A stretch of DNA of 64,000 nt. Origin: Hymenobacter sp. APR13. GTDB lineage: Bacteria > Bacteroidota > Bacteroidia > Cytophagales > Hymenobacteraceae. The translations under genes were made by a program, and so were the position numbers. The notes under the pieces were generated by a model that was not told where the DNA came from, did no database searches, and worked only from the letters and a program-made list of their open reading frames with translations. The stretch lies in NCBI RefSeq assembly GCF_000737515.1, contig NZ_CP006587.1, forward strand, positions 186,001 through 250,000, written 5' to 3'. Shown piece by piece: positions 17,883 through 26,513 of the stretch (positions are counted from its first letter, which is position 1; the number at the start of each line of letters is the position of its first letter).

Positions 17883-20855
17883 TTACTTGGGCAGCGTATT
17901 CAACAACTGTTCCAAACTGTACTCGTCCGGAATTAATACTTCGCGGGCCTTGCTGCCCTCGAACGGCCCCACGATGCCGGCGTGCTCCAACTGGTCGATG
18001 AGGCGGCCGGCGCGGTTGTAGCCGAGCTTCAGGCGGCGCTGCAGCAGCGAGGTGCTGCCCTGCTGGTGCGTGACGATGACGCGGGCCGCTTCCTCGAACA
18101 TGGCGTCGCGCTGCGAGGGGTCCATGTCTTCCATGTCGCCGCTGCCGCCGCCGCTTTCACCCACCACTTCGGGCAGCAGGTAGGCGTCGGGGTAGCCCTG
18201 CTGCTCGCCGATGTAGTCGCAGAGGCGGTCCACTTCGGGCGTGTCGATGAAGGCGCACTGTACCCGGATGATGTCGGAGCCCTGCGAAATCAGCATATCA
18301 CCCTGGCCCACCAGCTGGTCGGCGCCACCGGCGTCGAGGATGGTGCGCGAGTCGATTTTGCTGGTCACCTTGAAGGAAATCCGGCAGGGAAAGTTGGCCT
18401 TGATGATGCCGGTAATGACGTTTACGGACGGACGCTGGGTGGCCACAATCAGGTGAATACCGATGGCGCGGGCCAGCTGCGCGAGGCGCGCAATCGGGGT
18501 TTCCACCTCTTTGCCGGCGGTCATCATCAGGTCGGCCAGCTCGTCAATCACCAGCACGATGAAGGGCATAAAGCGGTGGCCCTTTTTGGGGTTGAGGCGG
18601 CGCTCGATGAACTTGCGGTTGTACTCTTTGAGGTTGCGGCAGCCGGCGTCCTTGAGCAGGTCGTAGCGGCGGTCCATTTCCATGCACAACGAGTTGAGCG
18701 TGTTCACCACCTTCTTGGTGTCGGTGATGATGGCCTCGTCGGTGTCAGGCAGCTTGGCCAGGAAATGGCGCTCAATCTTGTTGAAAATGCTCAATTCCAC
18801 CTTTTTGGGGTCGACGAGCACGAACTTGAGCTGAGCCGGGTGACGCTTGTAAAGCAGTGAAGCCAAAATCACGTTCAAGCCCACCGACTTACCCTGGCCG
18901 GTGGCCCCGGCCATCAGCAAGTGGGGCATCTTGGCCAGGTCCACCACAAACACCTCGTTGGTAATGGTGCGGCCGAAGGCAATCGGCAGGTCCATTTCGG
19001 TGTGGGCAAACTTCTCGGTGGCGAATACCGACCGGATGCTTACCATCTCCTTCTTGGTGTTTGGCACCTCAATACCGATGGTGCCCTTGCCCGGAATCGG
19101 GGCAATAATCCGGATACCGAGGGCGGCGAGGCTCAGGGCAATGTCGTCTTCGAGGCTCTTGATTTTAGAGATGCGCACCCCGGCGTCGGGCACGATTTCG
19201 TAGAGCGTCACCGTGGGGCCAATGGTGGCCTTGATGCTGGCGATGTTGATGCCGTAGTGGCCCAGCGTCTCCACGATGCGGTCCTTGTTGGCCTCCAGCT
19301 CTTCCTTGGTTACCTGCGCCTTGGCAACGCCGTAGTCGTTGAGCAGCTCCAGCGTGGGGTACTGGTAGCGCGAGAGGTCGAGCGTAGGGTCGTAGTTGAC
19401 GGCGGGCATGGTGTCCATGTCCTCGTCGTCGTCGGCAATGCGGGCCATGTCGGCGCCGGCGGCGGGGTCCAGCTCACCGGGCTTCTCGGTAATCTGCAGG
19501 GCCGGCGCTTCGTTGTTGGTTGTCCGTTGCTCGTTGCTTGTGATGGGCAGCGGCGTGTCGTCGTCTACGAGGTCGGAGAGGGAAAGCGGCGTGGGCACCC
19601 GCGACGGGGCCACAGCCAGCGGCTCGGGGTCGGCGGGCGCTTCGATGGAGAAACTGGGGCCTTTTGGGGCAGCAGAAGTAGCACCTCCGGCAGCCATGGA
19701 AGCCGCGGCGTTGGCCGCGCTTACCGTGGCACCGGCCGCCGCTACGCTCATGGGCACGGCCGTGCCAGCCGCGGTGGCCAGGGTGGCGGCACCGGCGCCA
19801 ACAACAGCAGCGGCGGCCGGCGCCACGCTGAACGCGGGCGAAGCCACCGGACCGGTCGTTACGGTCGGTGCGTCGGGCATGGTGTAAGGCTCGTCTTCCG
19901 GCTCGTCCTCGGTGAAGGCAGCAGCGGGGGCCACGGCCACGGGGCGCGTATCGCGCACCACAAAGCCCATATCCGGCTCTGGCTCATCTTCCTCGAAAGG
20001 TGCCGTGGCCGCCATGGCCGGGCGCGCCGGCTGCTCGGCGGCGGCAGGCTCCAGGTCCGGCTCCTCCCCTTCTGCCCCAAAGCGCGGCAGCGTCACGGAC
20101 GTGACGTTGAAGAAAAACACCACGAAGGAAATCAGCAGGAAGGCCAGCAGCAGCACCGTGCCCCAGCCGATGAGGCTGTCGAGCCAGACGGCGGCTTCGT
20201 AGCCGATGCCGCCGCTCAGGAAGTCGAGGCGGTAGCCCAGGGTGGGGTCGGCGTCGGGGGCCTGCATGGTGAGCACCACGTAGCCCAGCAGCACGCTCAG
20301 CCAGCCCATAATAAACAGGCACAGCGCCAGCACGTAGCTCACCGACACGCCCGCGCGCCGGAACACAATCTTGTAGCCCAGGAAGAAGACAATCGGAATC
20401 AGGGCGAAGGCCGCCACACCGAAGCCCTTGTAAATCAGGAGCTGCGCCAGAAACGCGCCCACCAGCCCCAGCCAGTTGCCCGACTGCTGGCCGGCTTCCT
20501 TCACCGGCGTATGGTCGAGGCCTTCCACCACGCTCTGGTCGGCGTGGCCGGTGAACAGGAACGAGAAGAAGGCAAAGGTCAGGTAGAGCGAGGCCAGTAG
20601 GAAAAAGAAGCCCAAAAACAGCTGAAACCGCCGGTCGCGCAGGAAGCCAAACATGGCGCCCAGGTTCAACGACGGCAGCTTCAGGGGCTTACGCGGCGGC
20701 TTGGGGGCGGCTTTGGGTTCTGCCGAGGCCCGGCGGTTTTCGCGGGGCGCGGCCGGTTCGGGCGCGGCCGGGCGGGGCTGCGGGGCACGGGTTGGCCGGG
20801 GCTCATTGGCCCGGCTGGGAGGGGTTGCGTCTTGCTTGTAGGTATTTTTTGCCAT
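17883..20855 (-). CDS. ftsK: DNA translocase FtsK
   Basis: FtsK pumps chromosome DNA at the division septum and activates XerCD. The 990-residue protein has several N-terminal membrane segments (about 75-245), a long acidic, Ala/Pro-rich linker (about 260-480), then the RecA-like motor with Walker A GATGQGKSVG and Walker B LVIDELADLM, and a C-terminal winged-helix gamma domain (RRLKLGYNRAGRLIDQLEHAGIVGP). The start MAKNTYKQ is supported by a -7 box at 20874-20881, which excludes the TTG-initiated longer form. A repeat-derived SNEQRTTNNE stretch lies in the linker near residue 440. xerD occurs 4 kb away. Confidence 0.97.
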   Translation of the reverse strand: MAKNTYKQDATPPSRANEPRPTRAPQPRPAAPEPAAPRENRRASAEPKAAPKPPRKPLKLPSLNLGAMFGFLRDRRFQLFLGFFFLLASLYLTFAFFSFLFTGHADQSVVEGLDHTPVKEAGQQSGNWLGLVGAFLAQLLIYKGFGVAAFALIPIVFFLGYKIVFRRAGVSVSYVLALCLFIMGWLSVLLGYVVLTMQAPDADPTLGYRLDFLSGGIGYEAAVWLDSLIGWGTVLLLAFLLISFVVFFFNVTSVTLPRFGAEGEEPDLEPAAAEQPARPAMAATAPFEEDEPEPDMGFVVRDTRPVAVAPAAAFTEDEPEDEPYTMPDAPTVTTGPVASPAFSVAPAAAAVVGAGAATLATAAGTAVPMSVAAAGATVSAANAAASMAAGGATSAAPKGPSFSIEAPADPEPLAVAPSRVPTPLSLSDLVDDDTPLPITSNEQRTTNNEAPALQITEKPGELDPAAGADMARIADDDEDMDTMPAVNYDPTLDLSRYQYPTLELLNDYGVAKAQVTKEELEANKDRIVETLGHYGINIASIKATIGPTVTLYEIVPDAGVRISKIKSLEDDIALSLAALGIRIIAPIPGKGTIGIEVPNTKKEMVSIRSVFATEKFAHTEMDLPIAFGRTITNEVFVVDLAKMPHLLMAGATGQGKSVGLNVILASLLYKRHPAQLKFVLVDPKKVELSIFNKIERHFLAKLPDTDEAIITDTKKVVNTLNSLCMEMDRRYDLLKDAGCRNLKEYNRKFIERRLNPKKGHRFMPFIVLVIDELADLMMTAGKEVETPIARLAQLARAIGIHLIVATQRPSVNVITGIIKANFPCRISFKVTSKIDSRTILDAGGADQLVGQGDMLISQGSDIIRVQCAFIDTPEVDRLCDYIGEQQGYPDAYLLPEVVGESGGGSGDMEDMDPSQRDAMFEEAARVIVTHQQGSTSLLQRRLKLGYNRAGRLIDQLEHAGIVGPFEGSKAREVLIPDEYSLEQLLNTLPK
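19509..19545. repeat. Short dispersed repeat unit inside the ftsK linker
   Basis: On the minus strand the unit reads as overlapping AACGAACAACGGACAACC-like words, encoding SNEQRTTNNE. Such words look like repeat units rather than selected coding sequence. The assignment rests on composition and on my recollection of similar words in related genomes. Confidence 0.5.
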
Positions 20856-20873
20856 TCTCACGCGCCAAAGGGC

Positions 20874-20881
20874 CAAATCTA
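20874..20881 (-). promoter_or_regulatory. -7 box of ftsK
   Basis: The minus strand reads TAGATTTG, 19 bases upstream of the chosen ATG. Initiation near 20867 would leave only a very short leader. Confidence 0.6.
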
Positions 20882-20906
20882 GGCAATTGTTGGGGGATTC
20901 AGCGGA

Positions 20907-21086
20907 TTCGTGGAGTGGTGGGTTGATGGAGTGATGAAGGCGAAAATCCAGAACGTCATTCCAAGCGGAGCGAGGAATCTCGCGAGCTGACGTTGTAGTC
21001 GTGGTTCAACATCAGCACGCGAGGTTCCTCGCTCCGCTCGGAATGACGTACCATTTCAACTACCCCACCAATCCACCAACCCATCA
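20907..21086. repeat. Nested palindromic element between ftsK and a membrane-protein gene
   Basis: The outer imperfect arms are GTGGAGTGGTGGGTTGATGG-like at 20907-20937 and its complement near 21060-21086. The inner arms, 20953-20990 and 21012-21049, belong to the CTCGCG-GCTGA core family (CGAGGAATCTCGCG, CAGCACGCGAGG). The stop codon of the membrane-protein gene (21084-21086) lies in the outer arm. Confidence 0.8.
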
Positions 21087-22802
21087 CTCCACTTCATACA
21101 GCCAGATGCGCCAGTAAGCTCCGGGCTGGCCGAACTCGCCGGCCAGCCGCAGTCCGCTGCGGGCAGGCGTAGCCAGCCGGGCCGCCGACAGCACGTAGCG
21201 CCCGCCCAGCTGCCGGAAAGCAGCCGCATCGAAGGCGAAATCCTGCACTGTGCGCCGCTGAAACGCGCCCACCCGGAAATCCTTGCCCAGCTCGCTGGAA
21301 AACAGGTAGCAGCGGTTGCCCCAGGCATCGAAATAGCGGCGCAGGGTGTCGTTTTTAGCTAGCTCCCCGGCTATTATTGGGCGGAAGCGGTGCTTGTAGG
21401 GCAGCGGGTAGTTGTTCTGGTAGGAATCGAGGGTGTAGAAGTTGTTGAGCTGGGCCACGGCCGGCGGCAAACCCAGGCTGGCCACGCGGTACTGCGCCGG
21501 TTCTAGGCCAGTTTGCTGCCGGATGGCCTGCTGCACCTGCTCAAACAGCGCCGGAGCCACGTAGGCCGTGTAGTTGGGTTCGTGCGGATTGGGGCGGCCG
21601 GTCAGCTCGCGCAGGTTGTTGAGCCACTCCGGGTTCATGCCCAGCCCGATCAGCAGCTGCAGACCTACCACCACCGCCTGCCAGCGGCCACTCAGGTGGC
21701 GCAACGCCAACGCCAGCAGCCAGAACCACAGCAGCGGCGCCAGAAAATGCAGCCGCCCGAAGTTGAACACGCCCAGAATCGGCAGCCGATGCTGCCCCCA
21801 GGCCACCAACTGCGGATAGAACCCGCTAAACACGGCCAGCGCCGCCAGCGCCAGCAGCCAGCCGCCCAGCTGCCGCGCCCGCGCCGCCCGCTGCCCGGCC
21901 GGGGCCAACGCCACGGCGGCCGCCACGGCCAGCAGCACCGCCACTCGTAGAAACCGGCTGGCGTGGTACTGCCCGAACAGAAAAAACTGAACGGCGCCGC
22001 GCAACCCCGCTTTCAGACCCAGCGGCGTCAGCTGGGCCAGGTCAAACTCCACGCGGTGTGGCACAAACTGCCGGGCCACCAGCAGCGAATAGAACAGCGG
22101 CCACTCCACCACCAGATATACCGCCAGCAGCAGCACCAGGGCACCCAGAAAAGGCCAGTTGGGCTGGCGCTGCCGCCACCAGTCATGCAGCCACAGCACG
22201 CCCAGGGCCGCCAGCACAAACGGCCCCACAAACACGAACATCGTCCAGAACGGAAAGGCGGCAATCAGCAGCCAGTGCCACCAGCGCGCGGCGCCGCGCC
22301 GCACGGCCAGAAACGCCAGCAGCAACGCCGGCTGCCCCATCACCGACAGCCCATACATGGAGTAGAGCGGCAGCAGCGCCCAGGCCAGTGCCACGCCGGC
22401 TGCCACCCGCCGCTGCCGCCGCTCGGGCAGCAGTTCCTGCCGCAGCAGCGCATGTAAGGCGAGCAGCCCCAGCAGCCGCACCAGGGCCTGCTGCACCAAG
22501 TAGGCGGCCCACGGTGGCAACAGAGCAAACAGCCCTACTGTCACGCTCAGGCCCGGACGCAGGGCATTGCGGGGCAGCCCGTCCATTAGGGGCGGCACTA
22601 CAGCCTGCGGGCGGTAGTCCAGCGCCACCCCTTGCTGCACAAGCAGATAGGGAATATTCAGCTCCGCATCCAGATTATCGTCGATGGTAACGTAACTGTG
22701 AGCCCGTAAAATGCCGTATGGAAGTACAAACAGCAGCAAGCCCAGCACCGCCAGCACCAGCGGCGGAAGCCGTAACGAATCAGAAGGATTTGAAGTAGGC
22801 AC
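21084..22802 (-). CDS. Polytopic membrane protein, possibly DUF6044/GT39-like
   Basis: About 572 residues if translation starts at the GTG at 22800-22802 (MPTSNPSDSLRLPP); no ATG is available near the N-terminus and TTG codons further upstream are alternatives. Around eleven membrane segments follow. The first periplasmic loop holds SYVTIDDNLDAELNIPYLL, with acidic residues where membrane glycosyltransferases place theirs, and a soluble C-terminal part begins near residue 390. This resembles DUF6044-type or GT39-like proteins, but I am not certain. The adjacent STAS-like gene is divergent. Confidence 0.7.
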   Translation of the reverse strand: MPTSNPSDSLRLPPLVLAVLGLLLFVLPYGILRAHSYVTIDDNLDAELNIPYLLVQQGVALDYRPQAVVPPLMDGLPRNALRPGLSVTVGLFALLPPWAAYLVQQALVRLLGLLALHALLRQELLPERRQRRVAAGVALAWALLPLYSMYGLSVMGQPALLLAFLAVRRGAARWWHWLLIAAFPFWTMFVFVGPFVLAALGVLWLHDWWRQRQPNWPFLGALVLLLAVYLVVEWPLFYSLLVARQFVPHRVEFDLAQLTPLGLKAGLRGAVQFFLFGQYHASRFLRVAVLLAVAAAVALAPAGQRAARARQLGGWLLALAALAVFSGFYPQLVAWGQHRLPILGVFNFGRLHFLAPLLWFWLLALALRHLSGRWQAVVVGLQLLIGLGMNPEWLNNLRELTGRPNPHEPNYTAYVAPALFEQVQQAIRQQTGLEPAQYRVASLGLPPAVAQLNNFYTLDSYQNNYPLPYKHRFRPIIAGELAKNDTLRRYFDAWGNRCYLFSSELGKDFRVGAFQRRTVQDFAFDAAAFRQLGGRYVLSAARLATPARSGLRLAGEFGQPGAYWRIWLYEVE

Positions 22803-22911
22803 AAGAAAACGGGTTTGCTGCAAAAGTACCCCGCCGCCCCCGAATCCTTCCGACCACACCAATTGCAATGCTCAGTTAGGACTGTATCCACTCCTGCCCC
22901 CGCATTGTCCC

Positions 22912-23331
22912 ATGACTATCATCTCGCCATCTGCCTCCGAAAAGCATGCCTTCTGCCAAGTCGAATACGATGCCCGCAACCACTGGCTGCGCGCTACTTG
23001 GCAGGGATTCGTGAATCCGCAGCAAGCTCTTCAGAGCATTGTTTCGCACCTCGACCTGCTCAGTAGCCCCATTGCGCCCCTCTTTCTAAACGACAACAGC
23101 CGGGTGCTCAACCCCTGGTTCGACTCCCTGACGTGGCTACGCTACGTGTGGGAAAGCACCAACACGCCTCCACCGCCCTGCGTGGCCCACGTCATGCAGC
23201 CCGGTGCCAGCGCCAACGTCGGCGACTTGGACACGGGCTGGACCAGCAATGCCGGCACCGACCTGCAGCTGTTTGAGTCAGTATGCGAGGCCGAAGAGTG
23301 GCTGCACACCTGCCAACACGGTCTGCGCTAA
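22912..23331 (+). CDS. STAS/SpoIIAA-like small protein
   Basis: This 139-residue protein begins MTIISPSASEKHAFCQVEYD. The pattern of strand, tryptophan-rich turn and helix (HWLRATWQGFVNPQQALQSIVSHLD, then LFLNDNSRVLNPWFDSLTWLRYVW, then a C-terminal FESVCEAEEWL) suggests an SpoIIAA-like alpha/beta fold. A second protein of the same outline occurs at 44197-44652. No function is known. It stands alone between a membrane-protein gene and a peroxidase gene, the latter convergent with a 24-base gap. Confidence 0.6.
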   Translation: MTIISPSASEKHAFCQVEYDARNHWLRATWQGFVNPQQALQSIVSHLDLLSSPIAPLFLNDNSRVLNPWFDSLTWLRYVWESTNTPPPPCVAHVMQPGASANVGDLDTGWTSNAGTDLQLFESVCEAEEWLHTCQHGLR

Positions 23332-23355
23332 CGCCTGTTTCTGAGAACTGACTGC

Positions 23356-24540
23356 CTAGAAAGGCGTGCTCCACTTGGGGTCAGTGTATACGTTGATGCC
23401 CGTCAGCGTCTTCAAAAAGGCCGACAGCGAATTCACCTCGGCGGCCGTCAGGTTCAGCTTCTGGCCGAATCCGTTGGGGCGCAGACGCGGGTCGAGGCGG
23501 CTGTTGCCGGGCGCTAGGTTGATGGTGCCATAGTGGCCGATGGCCGCCTGCAGCGTGGTGATGCTCCCGGTGTGCATGAGCTGGGTATGCAGGTTGCCGC
23601 TGCTATTGAGCATGTCGCGCAGCGTGGGCACGCGGGTATTATTTACGTCGATACCAGTGCCGTTCAGCACCCCGATGATGCCGTTGTTGCCGGTGTTGGG
23701 GTCGATGTCGAATTCGGGAGCGTTGTGGCAGCCGTTGCAGCCCAAGCCGCCCGCTATTCGGTTGCCGGTGGCGTCGAAGACGGGCGGCGCCAGAAACAGG
23801 TTCTTGCCCGCGTTTTCCTGGGCCGTGAAGTTGACGAAGTTCTGCTGGTCGTTGGCGGCCAGCGCCCGGCCCGCATCGTAGCGAGAATCAAATGACTGGA
23901 TGCTGCGGATAAACTGCGCCAGGCACTCCTGCAGCTTCGGCTCGGTGATAGTGGGGCTGCCGTAGGCAAACTGAAACAGCTCCTGGTAGTAGCCTATGCC
24001 TTGCAGCTTGCTCAGCAGCGTCGCCATGTTGGGCCGGCCGTTCTGGCCGCTGAAGCCCATTTCGGCGTGGTCTTTAATGGGCTGCGTGGCCTGCTCTTCC
24101 AGCGAGCTGGCCCGCTCGTCCCAGAAAAACTTCGTTTCCCGGCCGAAACGGGCATTTACCAAGCGCATGGCATGCCGGCCGGTGAGGCCACCACTCACGC
24201 CCTTGCTGGCCTGCTCGGCATCGCCAAAGGCCAGTTCCTGCCGGTGGCAGCTCCCGCACGATACCGTATTGTCGATGCTCAGGCTCTTGTCGTAGAACAG
24301 CACCCGGCCCACCGTGGCCTTCTCGTTGCTGATGCGGTTGCTGCCCGTGTTGTCCTTGGTGATGTAGGCCGGCCGGGGCTGGTTGGCGTAGTCAGCCAAC
24401 TGGTTGAGGTCGAGCTTGCTGCCGAAAGCGGCCTTCACGGCTTCGTAAGTGGGCTGCGCGGTTTCGCCGGAATCTTTGGCGCACTGCTGGAAAAGTACCA
24501 CCATTAGAAACAGGGCGGCGGACGTTCGTAAAGCTTTCAT
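23356..24540 (-). CDS. Di-haem cytochrome c peroxidase (MauG/CcpA family), lipoprotein
   Basis: The start MKALRTSAAL at 24538-24540 gives 394 residues with a lipoprotein signal ending at C20 (LFQQC), so it is probably anchored in the periplasm or at the outer membrane. Two haem c motifs are present, SCGSCHRQE and GCNGCHNAPE, with the spacing typical of bacterial di-haem peroxidases that reduce hydrogen peroxide with cytochrome electrons. The arrangement GRVLFYDKSLS...SCGSCH is diagnostic. MauG-type oxygenases share the motifs and cannot be excluded. The gene appears monocistronic. Confidence 0.9.
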   Translation of the reverse strand: MKALRTSAALFLMVVLFQQCAKDSGETAQPTYEAVKAAFGSKLDLNQLADYANQPRPAYITKDNTGSNRISNEKATVGRVLFYDKSLSIDNTVSCGSCHRQELAFGDAEQASKGVSGGLTGRHAMRLVNARFGRETKFFWDERASSLEEQATQPIKDHAEMGFSGQNGRPNMATLLSKLQGIGYYQELFQFAYGSPTITEPKLQECLAQFIRSIQSFDSRYDAGRALAANDQQNFVNFTAQENAGKNLFLAPPVFDATGNRIAGGLGCNGCHNAPEFDIDPNTGNNGIIGVLNGTGIDVNNTRVPTLRDMLNSSGNLHTQLMHTGSITTLQAAIGHYGTINLAPGNSRLDPRLRPNGFGQKLNLTAAEVNSLSAFLKTLTGINVYTDPKWSTPF

Positions 24541-24654
24541 GGAGGGATGAAAATGGAGGCAGACAGTTGCCGGGCCGGGTTGCTTCGACAAGGTGCCAGT
24601 AACCCGGTTTAATCCCTATATATTGTATTTATCATTTAATAACTAATCGGCGCC

Positions 24655-24707
24655 AAAAAGCCGCCAGAAAGCAGACCGAATATGGGGTTGCTTTCCGGCG
24701 GTTTTTT
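24655..24707 (-). terminator. Terminator of xerD
   Basis: The arms AAAAAGCCGCC(A)GAAAGCA and TGCTTTCCGGCGGTTTTTT form a long stem just past the xerD stop, with T-runs on the minus strand. The AT-rich stretch 24608-24650 next to it holds nothing else seen. Confidence 0.8.
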
Positions 24708-24720
24708 GGCTTGAGGCCAC

Positions 24721-25623
24721 TCAGCTGCGCGGATGAAAGGCCGTAATCACCTGTCGCAAGTAGTCGCGGTCGAGGTGGGTGTAGATTTCGGTGGTCGTGA
24801 TGCTTTCGTGGCCCAGCATTTCCTGCACGGCCCGCAGGTCGGCGCCGCCTTCTATGAGGTGCGTGGCGAAGGAATGGCGGAACGTGTGCGGGCTGATGCT
24901 CTTGCGCACCCCGGCCTTGTCGGCAGCGGCCTTGATGACCGTGAACACCGTGACGCGCGACAAGCTGCTGCCGCGCTTGTTGAGAAACACGAAGTCCTCG
25001 TGGCCCGGCTTGATGTCGAGGTGGCAGCGGATGCCTTGCAGGTAGAGCCCCAGGTGCTTCAGCGCATCGCGCCCGATGGGCACCAGCCGCTCCTTATTGC
25101 CCTTGCCGGTCACGCGCACGAAGCCCTGGTCGGCGTAGACGTTGGACAGGCGCAAACCTGTCAGCTCGCTCACGCGCAGGCCCGAGGAGTACAGCACTTC
25201 CAGCATGGCCCGGTTGCGGGTGCCTTCGGGCGTACTCAGGTCGATGCCGTCCAGCAGCTGCACGATTTCGTCGTAGCTGAGCGTGTCGGGCAGCTTGCGG
25301 CCGGTTTTGGGCGCTTCCAGCGTGTCGGTGGGGTCGTGCGTGAGCAGGTCTTCCATGATCATGAAGCTGAAAAAGGCCTTGATGCCGGACAGGATGCGCG
25401 CCTGCGAGGTGGCGCTCAGCTCCAGCTCGCCGAGGTAGGCCAGAAATTCGCGCAGCAGCTCGGCCGTCACTTCCTTGGGCGAGTTGGGCAGGTGCCGGAT
25501 CTGCAGGAAGTGGTGCAGCTTATTCACGTCGCGCACGTAGGCTTCCACCGAATTGCCCGACAACGACTTCTCCAGTTGCAGGTAGCCTTCAAACTGCCGA
25601 ATAGTAATGGACCAGGTGGACAT
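24721..25623 (-). CDS. xerD: Tyrosine recombinase XerD
   Basis: The 300-residue protein has a complete tyrosine-recombinase active site: R150 (SSGLRVSEL), K174 (TGKGNKER), H246 and R249 (HTFRHSFATH), H272 (MLGHESITTT) and the nucleophile Y281. The N-terminal SAM-like core-binding domain spans residues 5-95. With XerC it resolves chromosome dimers at dif, activated by FtsK, whose gene is 4 kb away. Length and motif spacing fit XerD rather than a phage integrase. No att or dif site was recognised in the window. Confidence 0.93.
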   Translation of the reverse strand: MSTWSITIRQFEGYLQLEKSLSGNSVEAYVRDVNKLHHFLQIRHLPNSPKEVTAELLREFLAYLGELELSATSQARILSGIKAFFSFMIMEDLLTHDPTDTLEAPKTGRKLPDTLSYDEIVQLLDGIDLSTPEGTRNRAMLEVLYSSGLRVSELTGLRLSNVYADQGFVRVTGKGNKERLVPIGRDALKHLGLYLQGIRCHLDIKPGHEDFVFLNKRGSSLSRVTVFTVIKAAADKAGVRKSISPHTFRHSFATHLIEGGADLRAVQEMLGHESITTTEIYTHLDRDYLRQVITAFHPRS

Positions 25624-25630
25624 CTATGTA

Positions 25631-25803
25631 AGGCTTAGGGAATAGGGCCTGGAGCTCAGGCCACGTGCATAGCCGGGCAGTATTGCCGCGAATATTGTTT
25701 TGTGGTCACAAGTTTAACGAAGCGTAATTTGCCGTCGCCAATTAATCAGTCAGTGCCCCCGCCTCACTGAGCCTAAGCCCCAGGCCCCATTCCCTAAGCC
25801 CCA
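25631..25803. repeat. CCTAAGCCCC inverted repeat upstream of aroQ
   Basis: GGCTTAGGGAATAGGGCCTGG (about 25630-25650) is matched in inverse by CCTAAGCCCCAGGCCCCATT and CCCTAAGCC (25773-25803). The right arm ends four bases before the aroQ ATG. The same word family occurs inside the sulfatase gene at 40608-40641. Confidence 0.7.
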
Positions 25804-25806
25804 CAC

Positions 25807-26253
25807 ATGCAGCTTCTCATTCTCAACGGCCCCAACCTCAACCTGCTCGGCCGCCGCGAGCCGGGCATCTACGGCACCCGCTCCTTCGACGACTATCTGC
25901 CCGAACTGCGCGCCGCCTTCCCGGAGGTGCAGCTGGAGTATTTCCAGAGCAACCACGAGGGCGAACTGCTCGACAAGCTGCACGAAGTGGGCTACACCTA
26001 CCACGGCATCGTGCTCAATGCCGGCGGCTACACCCACACCAGCGTGGCCCTCGCCGACGCCGTGGCCGCCATCAACACGCCCGTGGTGGAAGTGCACCTG
26101 AGCAACCTGCACGCCCGCGAGGAATTCCGGCAGCGCAGTCTGCTGGGCAAGCACTGCATCGGTAGCATCAGCGGCTTCAAGCTGGAAAGCTACCGCATGG
26201 CCGTGCAGTACTTCGAAAGCCAGCGCCCCAAGCGTATGGGGTTTAAGGTGTGA
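25807..26253 (+). CDS. aroQ: Type II 3-dehydroquinate dehydratase
   Basis: This 148-residue enzyme catalyses step three of the shikimate pathway. Family residues are all visible: N7-N12 (NGPNLNLLG), Y22 and R25 on the catalytic lid (GIYGTRS), H50/E51 (SNHEGEL), NAGGYTHTS near 71-79, and H102 in HLSNLHAREEFR. The length is standard. It is probably monocistronic; both sides are occupied by palindromic repeats. Confidence 0.97.
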   Translation: MQLLILNGPNLNLLGRREPGIYGTRSFDDYLPELRAAFPEVQLEYFQSNHEGELLDKLHEVGYTYHGIVLNAGGYTHTSVALADAVAAINTPVVEVHLSNLHAREEFRQRSLLGKHCIGSISGFKLESYRMAVQYFESQRPKRMGFKV

Positions 26254-26308
26254 TTTTTGGGTGATGAAGTGAAGAAGTAATGAAGGAATGAGGTGAACGG
26301 TGACAGGT

Positions 26309-26415
26309 TAGAACGTCATTCTGAGCAGCGCGAGGAATCTCGTGTGCTGATGTCTGAGCGACACTGCACCGTCAGCACGCGAGATGCTTCGGCTGCGCCT
26401 CTGCATGACGTTCTA
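26309..26415. repeat. Mosaic palindromic element, CTCGCGTGCTGA core family
   Basis: The ends (TTAGAACGTCAT / ATGACGTTCTAA) and the inner core (CTCGTGTGCTGA / TCAGCACGCGAG) pair, but the middle parts come from different variants: GAGCAGCGCGAGGAAT on the left, GATGCTTCGGCTGCGCCTCT on the right. GATGAGGTGA-type repeats flank it from 26260 to 26475. Confidence 0.8.
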
Positions 26416-26479
26416 ACCTGTTACCTCATCGCCTCATCACCATTCACTTCTTCACCTCATCACCCCATCCCCTCATTAC

Positions 26480-26487
26480 TACCTTTG
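26480..26487 (+). promoter_or_regulatory. -7 box of serC
   Basis: TACCTTTG matches the Bacteroidota consensus and lies 27 bases before the ATG. The sequence immediately upstream is a CACCTCATCACCCCAT repeat arm. Confidence 0.65.
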
Positions 26488-26513
26488 CACTTCCTCTTAG
26501 CCTCACTACACCT

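Noticed and set aside
18921..20600. Plus-strand open frame opposite ftsK
   Set aside because: Antisense shadow; its low-complexity Gly/His/Arg content mirrors the Ala/Pro-rich FtsK linker.
24721..25623. Phage or integron integrase
   Set aside because: Length, motif spacing and absence of att sites or mobile cargo fit chromosomal XerD.
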